Below, piece after piece: positions 1-6,226 of a DNA stretch of 30,851 bases (position 1 is the first letter of the stretch; each line of letters begins with the position of its first letter). Source of the stretch: a virus. The stretch lies in IMG/VR virus record IMGVR_UViG_3300021438_000054, positions 1 through 30,851 of that record; one strand, written 5' to 3'. The position numbers and the translations under genes are program-made. The notes under the pieces are model-generated. The model worked only from the letters and a program-made list of their open reading frames with translations. It searched no databases and had not been told where the DNA came from.

Positions 1-70
1 GTCTGGGAAGAGTAGAATTGTTGACTCCCACCCCCACCCCTTGACGTGGAATGAGGTTGGAATACCCCTC
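1..70. other. left genome end, candidate packaging (cos) region
   Basis: No gene is visible here. It is the stretch downstream of the HNH gene, which stops at 71, and becomes contiguous with the TerS leader when the window ends are joined. It holds a C-rich tract at about 27-41 and two GGAAT words (48-52 and 58-62), with another GGAAT at 30820-30824. In HK97-like phages the cos site lies between the HNH and TerS genes, so this is an inference from position. The overhang itself cannot be read from one strand. Confidence 0.4.
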
Positions 71-457
71 TTATGAGAGAGCATGTGTTGTTGCTGCGGT
101 CTTTGCACTGTGGTGTTGATGACAGAGTGCTTGCAGGTTGGTGACGTCGTAGCCTCGTGGTCCGTGTGGGCCTTGGTTGTCTATGTGGTCTACGTCTGTG
201 GCGTCACGTGTGCAACCTACGACGATGCAGGTTGGGTGTGACTGTAGGAATGTTGCGCGAAACTTTTGCCAACGTGTGTCGTACCCGCGTTGTGCGGAGC
301 TGGGACGTTTGCCTTTGAGTTCGCGTGGTTTGTGTTCGGCGCACCATGATTCTTTGGTGAGCTCTGGGCATCCGGCTTTCGCGCAGACGCGGAATGTTTT
401 AGCCAGTGAATGCGCCGGTGCTGTAGTTGTATCCGTTGTCGGACACTTGCTCTGCAA
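71..457 (-). CDS. HNH endonuclease, terminase-associated
   Basis: Small HNH nuclease of up to 128 aa. A zinc-knuckle-like N-terminus (CAKAGC, then WCAEH) is followed by the HNH core: CIVVGC, then DVDHIDNQGP, then NLQALCHQHHSAK. In HK97-type phages an HNH protein encoded beside the terminase is needed for cos cleavage (gp74-like). Here it is the last gene of the leftward early operon, and on the circular map it directly precedes TerS. The start is uncertain: the longest frame begins at a TTG at 457 inside the preceding 40-aa gene, while the conserved part begins near AKTFRVC (about 403), where only a CTG is available. No good ribosome site is seen for either. Confidence 0.85.
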   Translation of the reverse strand: MQSKCPTTDTTTAPAHSLAKTFRVCAKAGCPELTKESWCAEHKPRELKGKRPSSAQRGYDTRWQKFRATFLQSHPTCIVVGCTRDATDVDHIDNQGPHGPRGYDVTNLQALCHQHHSAKTAATTHALS

Positions 458-521
458 CCTGCTCGGTCTTGCCCTTGGGTGCAGGTGTCTCGACTGTGGG
501 AGTGTCGGTGTTGTCAGCCAT
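399..521 (-). CDS. small acidic protein of unknown function (40 aa)
   Basis: ATG at 521 preceded by a strong AGGAAGG ribosome site at good spacing. It encodes 40 residues beginning MADNTDTPTVETPAPKGK and ending YNYSTGAFTG. The sequence is rich in Thr, Pro, Asp and Glu and is probably disordered. It overlaps the upstream part of the HNH frame, so the two may be translationally coupled. No family is recognised. The clear ribosome site and its position right after the RNA-like element are the reasons to call it. The function is unknown. Confidence 0.55.
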   Translation of the reverse strand: MADNTDTPTVETPAPKGKTEQVAEQVSDNGYNYSTGAFTG

Positions 522-904
522 GATTGGCCTTCCTGTTAAGTGGTTGGGGGAAGCTGTGGGGCAGGTGAGGCGACGTCCTGCCCTACGTCGAACCGTTGGC
601 CGCGGTTCCCCTGTCGAGTCCTCTCGGCAGGTGGCCTATTGGCGAGTGTCCTCCTGATCGGCGTCCCGAGAGTAACTCGCAGTGGATGACGAGGGAATCG
701 AACCCTCGTCCCACCAATTCCGACGTGCGGCTTTGATTGATGGTCGACTACCGTGAATCACCCAGAGTGTCCCTGGCAGGGGTGTGACGATGGCGAGAAG
801 CAGGTCGGAGAGGAATCCGCCGCTGACACGACAGTTGTCTTAGAAAATATGTGCGCCTGTTTCGTTGGCCACACATGCCAGGGAATGAGAGAAGCCTCGA
901 CGCC
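522..904. other. gene-poor interval around the TLS-like RNA
   Basis: This 383-base stretch holds the structured RNA at 683-763 and otherwise no convincing gene. A 68-residue frame at 748-954 (minus) runs through the RNA and the end of the next gene and looks like a shadow. At 634-655 an AGGAGG motif precedes an open minus frame without an acceptable start codon. GC-rich short inverted repeats occur at about 609-630 (CCTG...CAGG). No clear promoter was recognised. Confidence 0.4.
683..763 (-). ncRNA. tmRNA-like tRNA-like structure (mini TLS)
   Basis: Read on the minus strand from 763 to 683. A 7-bp acceptor stem pairs GGGTGAT (763-757) with GTCATCC (690-684), including a G3-U70 wobble and discriminator A73 (683), which are the alanine identity elements. 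A perfect T-arm GAGGG-TTCGATT-CCCTC lies at 707-691. There is no canonical D-stem; in its place ACGGTAGTCGAC closely resembles the actinobacterial tmRNA D-loop ACGGTTTCGAC. In the anticodon-arm position an 8-bp helix CCATCAAT/ATTGGTGG (743-736 with 718-711) encloses a 17-nt loop, like P2 of tmRNA. CCA is not encoded. No mRNA-like part or tag is present within the 81 nt. Structure is read by eye; expression and charging are inference. Confidence 0.55.
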
Positions 905-1138
905 TTATAGACGTGAGGCTCCATCTTCACTCTCAACGTTCCCGCTTTTCCCACATTTAGTCAAGCAACAAACACAACCTGTGTCGGCGTGTTGTTGTGC
1001 GGCCGTCCACCCGTGAAAGAACCCTGTTGCCCCGTCGGTTGTGAAATCTAACCCTGCCAACCGACGGAACGCCAAATACTTCCGGTATGCCTCCTGGTAT
1101 GACTTAGGAGACATATTGGCGTCAGTGCTGTTCGGCAC
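905..1138 (-). CDS. small hypothetical phage protein (up to 77 aa)
   Basis: Frame with GTG at 1138 or ATG at 1114. It contains SYQEAYRKYLAFRRLAG and FFHGWTAAQQHADTGC, a pattern of aromatic and helical residues often seen in small actinophage proteins. The C-terminal part contains a Cys pair (CVCC) and CGK. It overlaps the preceding 36-aa frame by 17 bp if the GTG is used. Neither start has a strong ribosome site; coupling to the upstream gene is likely. No function can be assigned. It is the last protein gene before the TLS-like RNA. Confidence 0.6.
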   Translation of the reverse strand: MPNSTDANMSPKSYQEAYRKYLAFRRLAGLDFTTDGATGFFHGWTAAQQHADTGCVCCLTKCGKSGNVESEDGASRL

Positions 1139-1232
1139 TCGTCATCATTGACTGAGCTTGTTCCATAATTTCTGACGATGTGCGGATCCACGGTTTCGGT
1201 GCCGGGAGTGGTGCTTTGTTGTCCTTGCTCAT
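1122..1232 (-). CDS. tiny hypothetical protein (36 aa)
   Basis: The start overlaps the stop of the upstream gene (ATGA at 1232-1229), and an AAGGA motif lies just before it. It encodes MSKDNKAPLPAPKPWIRT and a helical, Met- and Gln-rich tail ending SAEQH. The Pro-rich N-terminus followed by WIRTSSEIMEQAQ looks like a real short protein, but its size limits certainty. No homologous family is recognised. Confidence 0.5.
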   Translation of the reverse strand: MSKDNKAPLPAPKPWIRTSSEIMEQAQSMMTSAEQH

Positions 1233-1384
1233 TCCTTGCTCCATCCTTCGTTTGTTATCTCTGTTGCGAAACGAATCCAATTGTCACGAAGAGCTGCGCT
1301 CGCCGATTCCCACCGCTGATTGATTGACGGCCAGACTCGGTTTGCTACTGCGTAAAGTTCTTTGGCGGTGTCCTCGATGCTCAT
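1229..1384 (-). CDS. small hypothetical protein (51 aa)
   Basis: Starts at an ATGA overlap with the upstream gene (1384-1381) and ends in another ATGA overlap with the 36-aa gene. The sequence starts MSIEDTAKELYAVANRVW and contains NWIRFATEITNEGW. The spacing of Leu-Tyr, Trp and Phe-Ala recalls short helical proteins common in actinophage early regions. It is probably two helices. Function unknown; the chain of stop-start overlaps on both sides is the main evidence that it is translated. Confidence 0.6.
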   Translation of the reverse strand: MSIEDTAKELYAVANRVWPSINQRWESASAALRDNWIRFATEITNEGWSKE

Positions 1385-1593
1385 TCGCTGCTCTTTCTGT
1401 TTGAGGCGTTAGCTTCCATGCGTGCGAGATACGCTTCGTTCCCGATGAAGCGGATGATTGCGCATTCGATTGCGTATCCAATGCCATCGTGAAAGTCTGT
1501 CGAGCCCAAGTTTTGAGCCCCCAATTCACGCCATAACGCGAACAGTTCGTCGACTATGTTGTCTAGGTCGCTTGTGTTGGTTTGCTTGCTCAT
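1381..1593 (-). CDS. small hypothetical protein (70 aa)
   Basis: The open frame extends to 1638, but the ATG at 1593 overlaps the stop of the upstream gene (ATGA at 1593-1590) and is the likely start. The protein begins MSKQTNTSDLDNIVDEL and contains FHDGIGYAIECAIIRF. It is probably all helical. No domain is recognised. It belongs to the chain of short coupled genes at the end of the leftward operon. Confidence 0.65.
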   Translation of the reverse strand: MSKQTNTSDLDNIVDELFALWRELGAQNLGSTDFHDGIGYAIECAIIRFIGNEAYLARMEANASNRKSSE

Positions 1594-1778
1594 GCGCTGA
1601 CCTCCACGATTTCTTGCCAGATGCGACAGGCTCGGCAAACTCCCGACGGCGACTCAATGTGCTCCGGCTTGTGTTGCTTATGCAAAATATGAATGATGCG
1701 ACGCTGTTCGCGTTCTGCACCCAGTGCAACACCTTGGACAAACGCTTCGGTCTTAGACCCTTCCCACACACTGCTCAT
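1590..1778 (-). CDS. small hypothetical protein with CRAC motif (62 aa)
   Basis: ATG at 1778 is preceded by AGGAAGGA at good spacing in the 12-base gap after the upstream gene. Residues include GVALGAEREQRRIIHILHK followed by GVCRACRIW, a single CxxC pair that could bind metal as a dimer. Its N-terminal helix and Arg-rich stretch are compatible with nucleic acid binding, but that is inference. The downstream gene starts inside its stop codon. Confidence 0.65.
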   Translation of the reverse strand: MSSVWEGSKTEAFVQGVALGAEREQRRIIHILHKQHKPEHIESPSGVCRACRIWQEIVEVSA

Positions 1779-1790
1779 GCTGTTTCCTTC

Positions 1791-2117
1791 CTAATCGCCA
1801 GCAACGACGTATTTACGTTCTGCGCACGTCCGTAACGCAACCGCACGGATGTAACCCCAATCCGTGCCAAATTCAGGCCAGTATCGTTTTGATTTGAATG
1901 CTTGGATGCCGAGCAAAAAATCGCGCTCTTTGACCCCGCCATTGAGCAAAATAATCAATTCTTGCTCGTCAACTTCATCAAATTTGATGGGTTGCCCGTC
2001 GACGCGTAAAGCTCGTATTTCACGCATGACGAAATAGATGTCTTGTGTAAGTTCCAATGCGGTGTCAAGGCATTCGGCAATCGTGTCAATTCGCAAAGAC
2101 TTAAAGTTTGGGCTCAT
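1791..2117 (-). CDS. hypothetical protein (108 aa)
   Basis: Starts at an ATGA overlap (2117-2114) with the upstream gene. The N-terminus MSPNFKSLRIDTIAECLDT leads into helical sequence with TQDIYFVMREIRALRVDG, then an acidic EVDEQELIILLNGGVKE and a basic C-terminal region with RYWPEFGTDWGYIRA. No signal peptide or membrane segment. No family recognised. The start is supported by overlap. Confidence 0.65.
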   Translation of the reverse strand: MSPNFKSLRIDTIAECLDTALELTQDIYFVMREIRALRVDGQPIKFDEVDEQELIILLNGGVKERDFLLGIQAFKSKRYWPEFGTDWGYIRAVALRTCAERKYVVAGD

Positions 2118-2317
2118 GCTGTTTCCTCCATCTGTTTGATTCGTTCTCCCCCATACACGTACGCCCGCACCACATTGTTGACAGTGCCCCGCAGCTCCAA
2201 GTGGTACTCGTAATGGATGCCTTTGAGCAGGTAGATCACTAACGGGTTGAGTTGCTCCATGTTCTTCACCGTGCCGTCAAGTGGTCCGCCAAAGAATGAA
2301 ACCTTGTCGCCGGTCAT
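2114..2317 (-). CDS. hypothetical protein with GGPLDGT motif (67 aa)
   Basis: The open frame runs up to 2407, but ATG at 2317 overlaps the stop of the metallophosphoesterase (ATGA at 2317-2314). The protein starts MTGDKVSFFGGPLDGTVKN and ends YVYGGERIKQMEETA. The FFGGPLDGT start followed by beta-rich sequence (YHLELRGT, VVRAYVYGG) is a recurring small-protein pattern in actinophages, whose function is not known to me. Coupled to both neighbours. Confidence 0.7.
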   Translation of the reverse strand: MTGDKVSFFGGPLDGTVKNMEQLNPLVIYLLKGIHYEYHLELRGTVNNVVRAYVYGGERIKQMEETA

Positions 2318-3510
2318 GCGATGCGCAAATCTGTGAACTCGCCGCCGGCCGTAACGAGGGTGAGCCCGCCACGTTTCCCCACGTCGCCTGTCTTGTGTTT
2401 CCACCACGTCGATTCTGATTCGAACGTCGGACAGCAGATGCGCACACGGTCACGGCTGGAGTTGATTGAGAACTCATGCTCGTGCCCGTGGAACAAGAAC
2501 TGTGACGCCCCGGCGGACTGCCAGTTGAAAGACTGACCGGACCACCACTTCATTCCCTGATTGCGTGACCACTGATGCCCGTGCGTCATTGTGACGATAG
2601 AGCTGCCAATTTCGCGGGTGATGTACGCCTCGTCTTTGTTCGGTACGAAGATTTCACAATGTCCGTACTTCTCGGCATTCAGTGTGATGGCGTCACGAAC
2701 AGTGAGTGCTGCTTCCGTTGCATGGCCGTCATCCGCCCGTGTTTCTTGGAACCGTTGCACCTGGTCATGATTACCGTTCACCACATCCACCTGGACTGAC
2801 TCCACCAGTGGTGCGAACTGGTCTAACACTTCGAGCATGATGCGACGAAACAGCCGGAATTGTTCGGTCACGGTCAGTGTGGTGCGCCACATGTTGCGGC
2901 CGTTCTGTGACTGGTTTCCCTCAAGGCAGTCGCCCAGCCACGCAATATGCACGGTGCCAATGGATCGTGTCTTGCGCAGTCGTTTGAACTCGGCCACCGC
3001 AATGTCTGTTGACTGCATGATGTGGTTGACGATGCCCTCGGTACCGTCGCCGTCGACCTTGCCCAACTGTGTGTCCCCGGCCAGAAAATGAAACACGGAG
3101 TCACCCGCAGCCTTTTCTGTTGTCTTGGTGCGCCGGTTGATAACCTGCAACAGCTCCTCGACGAACGACTCACGCAGGTTGATGGGTTCAATGGCAAACC
3201 GGTACCACCACGTGCCACGAGTGACCGCGTCCGCGCCCTCTTCCGCCCTGGTCCATCCGGCAGTGTTGTGACGCATTTCGACCAAGCGAACTTTGTAACC
3301 CGGTGCGACCACTCCCCCGTTGGCGATGACAAAGTCTGTCCAGTCCGATTCGCCGTCAAGTTTTGTGGCCGACGTGGCGGTCACATCCGCTGAAAGGTGA
3401 TCGTGTGGTGCGGGGGTTATTGTGAAACCCCATTCACGGTTTTTTGACATTGTCGGCTGCGGGGTGACCGGCTGCGACATTAACTCTTCAAACTTTTCGC
3501 TAAATGTCAT
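2314..3510 (-). CDS. metallophosphoesterase, nuclease-like
   Basis: 398-aa calcineurin-like phosphoesterase. Motifs: GDTQLGK at 145-151 (D146-x-Q148 where the family usually has D-x-H), GDC at 193-195, GNHD at 246-249, HGH at 310-312 and HGHEH at 341-345. These are the metal ligands of an Mre11/SbcD-like two-metal site. About 130 N-terminal residues precede the fold, partly disordered (residues 1-50). In phages such genes sit with recombination and replication functions and are predicted to process DNA ends, but the substrate is not shown here. The start at 3510 overlaps the upstream gene by 11 bp. Confidence 0.85.
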   Translation of the reverse strand: MTFSEKFEELMSQPVTPQPTMSKNREWGFTITPAPHDHLSADVTATSATKLDGESDWTDFVIANGGVVAPGYKVRLVEMRHNTAGWTRAEEGADAVTRGTWWYRFAIEPINLRESFVEELLQVINRRTKTTEKAAGDSVFHFLAGDTQLGKVDGDGTEGIVNHIMQSTDIAVAEFKRLRKTRSIGTVHIAWLGDCLEGNQSQNGRNMWRTTLTVTEQFRLFRRIMLEVLDQFAPLVESVQVDVVNGNHDQVQRFQETRADDGHATEAALTVRDAITLNAEKYGHCEIFVPNKDEAYITREIGSSIVTMTHGHQWSRNQGMKWWSGQSFNWQSAGASQFLFHGHEHEFSINSSRDRVRICCPTFESESTWWKHKTGDVGKRGGLTLVTAGGEFTDLRIA

Positions 3511-3730
3511 AGTGGTTTCGCCATTCGCTAATCCAGTCGCGCGTCACTGGGTATCCAAGTTTTCGAAACAAAGTCTCGAGTGTGCGTTCACCGCACTTGG
3601 GGTCATTGCGCAGCAATCTCACCGCGTACTCTTTTTCGTCAACAACCAACTCGTCCAAAATCGCGTCCAACTTTTGCCAACGGTAAGTACGGCCAGACAA
3701 CGATTTGTGATACGCGTCTTTGAAACTCAT
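3500..3730 (-). CDS. hypothetical small basic protein (76 aa)
   Basis: ATGA overlap with the upstream gene at 3730-3727. The sequence reads MSFKDAYHKSLSGRTYRW, then LDAILDELVVDEKEYAVRLL, then a segment with TLETLFRKLGYPVTRDWISEWR. The last segment resembles a DNA-binding helix-turn-helix (LFRKLGYPVTRDWISEWR), so a regulatory role is possible. This is a weak inference from pattern alone. The C-terminal codons overlap the metallophosphoesterase start. Confidence 0.65.
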   Translation of the reverse strand: MSFKDAYHKSLSGRTYRWQKLDAILDELVVDEKEYAVRLLRNDPKCGERTLETLFRKLGYPVTRDWISEWRNHYDI

Positions 3731-3963
3731 TGCGTTCCTTTCCGGTTGAACGAGGGCACCCCGGCGGGACGTCCTTTTTTCGTGGATGCTTCGACCTGCA
3801 AAAGATCTCCAACTTTGATGTATTGACGTCCGGCCGCGTCAGAAATTGTGCGCAACCGACCTAATTCAATCCATCGGTAAATTGTGGATTTGCTTCGGCT
3901 GGACAGGATGATGGCTTGTTCTATGTCGATAAATGCGTCCAAGTTCAATTCGTCAGTGTTCAT
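3727..3963 (-). CDS. MerR/excisionase-type helix-turn-helix protein (78 aa)
   Basis: ATG at 3963 has a GGAGG ribosome site; the longer frame to 4011 lacks one. The core IDIEQAIILSSRSKSTIYRW followed by IELGRLRTISDAAGRQYIKVGDL has the layout of the HTH_17 / excisionase fold: a helix-turn-helix then a wing with a Gly-Arg turn and the KVGDL strand end. A basic tail (STKKGRPAGV) follows. It may be a DNA-architectural or regulatory protein. A second protein of this type lies beside the Cro-like gene (10245-10463), and that one is the better Xis candidate. Confidence 0.75.
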   Translation of the reverse strand: MNTDELNLDAFIDIEQAIILSSRSKSTIYRWIELGRLRTISDAAGRQYIKVGDLLQVEASTKKGRPAGVPSFNRKGTQ

Positions 3964-4561
3964 GGGATGCCTCCGCAGCTTTAGCGACCATTTCAAACGC
4001 CGACTGTCCAACTTCGTGATGGCATTCAGGGTTTGAACAAATGAGGCGCACGTTGTCGCCAGCGAATTGTGGCGGGTTCCATGTCAATCGCATCCACCCG
4101 CACTCCGAGCACCTGAAACCGGCAACCTTATGAGGTTTTTCCGCAATGGGGTGCTGCAAGAACGCGCGATTAGCAACCTTGATGAACTTGAGTGCCGACA
4201 CTGCTCCGGATTCGGTGGAAACCCACTGCTCAAGGTTTCCGCGATACTCACCCAGGTATGACCGGCACTCGTCCAATGACAGCCACGTGGCCGGAAGAGG
4301 AATGGTCGCACCGAGTTTTGCCGTGTTGCCATCTTTGTCCGGCGTGACCGCACGGTCCACACCAACGAGCTCGTTTTGAAACAACTCCCATTCGACCATG
4401 ACACTGGTGATAGTGCGCTGACATGATCCGCACAACATCCCAAACACGGCTTCACGTGGCATGCAGCCAAAACAGTCATTTCCGGCACAATTGGCACCGT
4501 GAGCGTCACGGGTCACACACGGCCGTAAAACGTTGTTTGGGTCATTTGTGATGCATTTCAT
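3953..4561 (-). CDS. Cys-rich zinc-binding protein of unknown function (202 aa)
   Basis: ATG at 4561 follows a strong GAGGAGG ribosome site; the frame extends to 4636 but without such a site. The N-terminal third carries many cysteines: MKCITND, RPCVTR, NCAGNDCFGC and MLCGSCQRT. The C-terminus carries FRCSECGW and LICSNPECHHEVG. This suggests two zinc modules separated by a helical middle containing WLSLDECRSYL. The arrangement suits nucleic-acid or protein binding, but no named family is assigned. It overlaps both neighbours by 11-20 bp. Confidence 0.75.
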   Translation of the reverse strand: MKCITNDPNNVLRPCVTRDAHGANCAGNDCFGCMPREAVFGMLCGSCQRTITSVMVEWELFQNELVGVDRAVTPDKDGNTAKLGATIPLPATWLSLDECRSYLGEYRGNLEQWVSTESGAVSALKFIKVANRAFLQHPIAEKPHKVAGFRCSECGWMRLTWNPPQFAGDNVRLICSNPECHHEVGQSAFEMVAKAAEASHEH

Positions 4562-4730
4562 GCGGCCACACCTCCTCTTCGAACAAGTCAGGGTCGCCGA
4601 TGGCATCCCACTGGAGACGCTCCGGAACGCATGCAAATTTCACAACAGGCCACACGGCGAGCGCGACCTTTTCCCCGCATGATGGGCAAGGGAGGTGCAG
4701 TCTCGGTTGAGTTATTTTTGATGACAACAT
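4542..4730 (-). CDS. small zinc-ribbon-like protein (62 aa)
   Basis: ATG at 4730 is preceded by AAGGAG with 7-8 nt spacing, which decides the start although the frame is open to 5033. It has LPCPSCGEKVALAVWP and then FACVPERLQWDAIGDPDL. One CxxC pair plus a later Cys suggests half a zinc ribbon. The gene ends about 20 bp inside the next gene. Function unknown. Confidence 0.65.
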   Translation of the reverse strand: MLSSKITQPRLHLPCPSCGEKVALAVWPVVKFACVPERLQWDAIGDPDLFEEEVWPHEMHHK

Positions 4731-4750
4731 TTGCCAACTCCTTGTGCGTG

Positions 4751-4801
4751 TCAGTAGGGTGTTTTGCATTTCGCGCAGCATGCGCCCGGAAGTTGTGTCA
4801 T
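4751..4801 (-). CDS. possible 16-aa Cys-rich micro-ORF
   Basis: Begins at a TAATG overlap with the SSB stop codon and encodes [16 protein letters not shown]. The CCAKC cluster is striking in so short a peptide. Just after its stop comes the ribosome site of the next gene, which carries a CPSC pair. It may be a real metal-binding micropeptide, a leader, or simply a coupling ORF that brings ribosomes to the next gene. Evidence is only the overlap and composition. Confidence 0.3.
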   Translation of the reverse strand: MTQLPGACCAKCKTPY

Positions 4802-5226
4802 TAGAACGGGGTGTCATCTCCGGGGAGTGCTGCGCTCGCGGGGGTGAACGTGTTTTGGTTGGCACGTACGACCTGGGCGGTGGCGTAGCGCAGTGATGGG
4901 CCGACCTCTTCGACGTCGAGCTCCACGCTGGTGCGCTTTTCGCCCTCTTTGGTTTCGTAGGCGCGTTGAATGAGCTTGCCGGTGACAATGACGCGGGTTC
5001 CCTTTTGAATGGATCCGGCGATGTGTTCGGCAAGTTCGCGCCATGCGGTGCAACGCATGAACAGTGCGTCTCCGTCGACCCACGCGTTGGTGGTTTTGTC
5101 GAAGTTGCGGGGGGTTGCTGCGACGGTGAAGTTCACGACGGCGTGGTTGCCCGATGTGATTCGCAGTTCAGGGTCGGCGGTGAGGTTGCCGACGATGGTG
5201 ACGTTTGTTTCTCCAGCCATGTTCAT
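4801..5226 (-). CDS. ssb: single-stranded DNA-binding protein
   Basis: OB-fold SSB of about 140 aa. It shows the family opening [17 protein letters not shown], then [35 protein letters not shown] and [21 protein letters not shown] short disordered linker ends in the acidic tip DDTPF, the type of C-terminal tail that recruits replication and recombination partners. It coats single-stranded DNA during replication and Rad52/YqaJ recombination. The ATG at 5226 overlaps the previous stop (ATGA); a second ATG at 5220 (MAGETN) has slightly better spacing to AAAGGA, so either may be used. Confidence 0.93.
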   Translation of the reverse strand: MNMAGETNVTIVGNLTADPELRITSGNHAVVNFTVAATPRNFDKTTNAWVDGDALFMRCTAWRELAEHIAGSIQKGTRVIVTGKLIQRAYETKEGEKRTSVELDVEEVGPSLRYATAQVVRANQNTFTPASAALPGDDTPF

Positions 5227-5498
5227 TTTCCTTTGTTGGGTGATAGTCCGAGGCGACGGCGTATGTCCGCCACCCGTGATTTAGGGATACCGAGCGTGAC
5301 CGACATTTCACCGTCGGTTAGGCCGTCTTCCCAAAGGTTTTCGACGTTGGAGTCGAGTTCTTTGCCGCCAACTTGTGTGCGGATGGCTTGAATGAGCATG
5401 AGTCCGACAAGTTCGTCGGTTTTGAGGCCGTCGCGTTCTGCTTTACCGGCGAGGGTCCACCAGTCGCGGTCATCGATGGTGATGGTGAGGGTTTTCAT
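5223..5498 (-). CDS. helix-turn-helix protein (91 aa)
   Basis: ATG at 5498 overlaps the replication gene stop (ATGA), so this is preferred over the longer frame to 5540. The N-terminal [19 protein letters not shown] resembles a ribbon-helix strand and helix. The C-terminal part [20 protein letters not shown] followed by IRRRLG has a clear helix-turn-helix pattern ([20 protein letters not shown]). Likely a DNA-binding accessory or regulator in the replication module. No named family. Confidence 0.75.
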   Translation of the reverse strand: MKTLTITIDDRDWWTLAGKAERDGLKTDELVGLMLIQAIRTQVGGKELDSNVENLWEDGLTDGEMSVTLGIPKSRVADIRRRLGLSPNKGK

Positions 5499-6226
5499 GC
5501 GACCACCGTTTCGTCGAACTCTTTTTGCAGCTCTGCCCATGAATTACGGATGCTGGCCAGCAAATACGCTTGCGGTTTGTCTGGATTCTGTTTGGCGTTG
5601 GACAGGATGCTGATTATGCGTTGGAACGCCCACTCTTCGCTGATGTCACGCCCGGTTTGTTTTACCATCTCGGTGTGCAGTTGCATGAAGTTGGTGACAC
5701 CGAAACCTTGCAGAATGCTCCTTCGCACGGATGAAACATTGTCAAAATCGTTTTCCGGCGTATTAAGAACGTGACTGACATTGTTAAGTCTTGTAGTTGG
5801 TTCGGGTTCGGGTTCGGGGGTTCGTTTTGCTTCGTTTTGCTTCGCGTTTGCTTCGCGTTTGCTTCGACGTGCCTCCCCGGAGGCTTTACCGCCACGACGG
5901 CCAACCTCACTGCGCACTTCCGCGACTGATTCTCGACGCTCGTCCAGCTCTTTCTTGAGTGGCTGATATTTCGCCCAGTTGTGCATGTAAACGGCGTTGT
6001 TTTCTGCCTGAATCCATAACCCGGCTTCAAGTAGCGCGTCACGAACTTCGTCACGGCAGCCAAAATCCTCGAGGACGTGTGCCGGGACAAGGCCGTCTTT
6101 CATTTCGTGCGCAGCCCACACCCCGGCCATGGTCCATATGCCCAATGCTTCCGGGCGAATAGATCGGGGGATGGAGAGCACTTTGGATGACATGAGGAAT
6201 GCGTCATCGACTTTGAACCATGCCAT
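5495..6226 (-). CDS. phage replication initiator-like protein (243 aa)
   Basis: The N-terminal domain (1-100) starts MAWFKVDDAFLMSSKVLSI and contains EALGIWTMAGVWAAHEMKDG and LLEAGLWIQAENNAVYMHNW. This is the winged-helix fold seen in phage replisome organisers. A charged, repetitive linker follows (GRRGGKASGEARRSKREA, then a PEPEPEP run, about 108-143). The C-terminal helical domain includes EEWAFQRIISILSNAKQNPD and YLLASIRNSWAELQKEF, typical of helicase-loader or DnaD-like tails. It is placed next to SSB and recombination genes. The linker DNA carries direct repeats (5801-5866) that may be the origin, as in lambda O. Confidence 0.8.
   Translation of the reverse strand: MAWFKVDDAFLMSSKVLSIPRSIRPEALGIWTMAGVWAAHEMKDGLVPAHVLEDFGCRDEVRDALLEAGLWIQAENNAVYMHNWAKYQPLKKELDERRESVAEVRSEVGRRGGKASGEARRSKREANAKQNEAKRTPEPEPEPTTRLNNVSHVLNTPENDFDNVSSVRRSILQGFGVTNFMQLHTEMVKQTGRDISEEWAFQRIISILSNAKQNPDKPQAYLLASIRNSWAELQKEFDETVVA
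5801..5866. repeat. TTCG-based iteron cluster, candidate replication origin
   Basis: Within the linker of the replication gene the plus strand shows three TTCGGG units (5801-5818), two TTCGTTTTGC units (5821-5840), two TTCGCGTTTGC units (5841-5862) and a final TTCG (5863-5866). The 10- and 11-mers are tandem and near DNA-helix period. A moderately AT-rich stretch lies beside it at about 5690-5795. Iterons inside an initiator gene are known in lambdoid phages. The repeats also encode simple protein sequence, so low complexity is an alternative. Confidence 0.45.

Noticed and set aside
683-763. Canonical tRNA
   Set aside because: No 7-nt anticodon loop with a 5-bp stem and no D-stem can be formed; the middle forms an 8-bp helix with a 17-nt loop instead, so it is called tmRNA-like.
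748-954. 68-residue minus-strand ORF
   Set aside because: Overlaps the better-supported gene at 905-1138 in another frame and enters the structured RNA; basic, Arg/Cys-rich composition looks like a shadow.
4814-5083. Second minus-strand ORF inside ssb
   Set aside because: Arg/His-rich out-of-frame shadow of the SSB gene.
5801-5866. CRISPR-like array
   Set aside because: Tandem 6-11 bp units without spacers; better read as iterons or low-complexity coding sequence. No CRISPR array was seen anywhere in the window.
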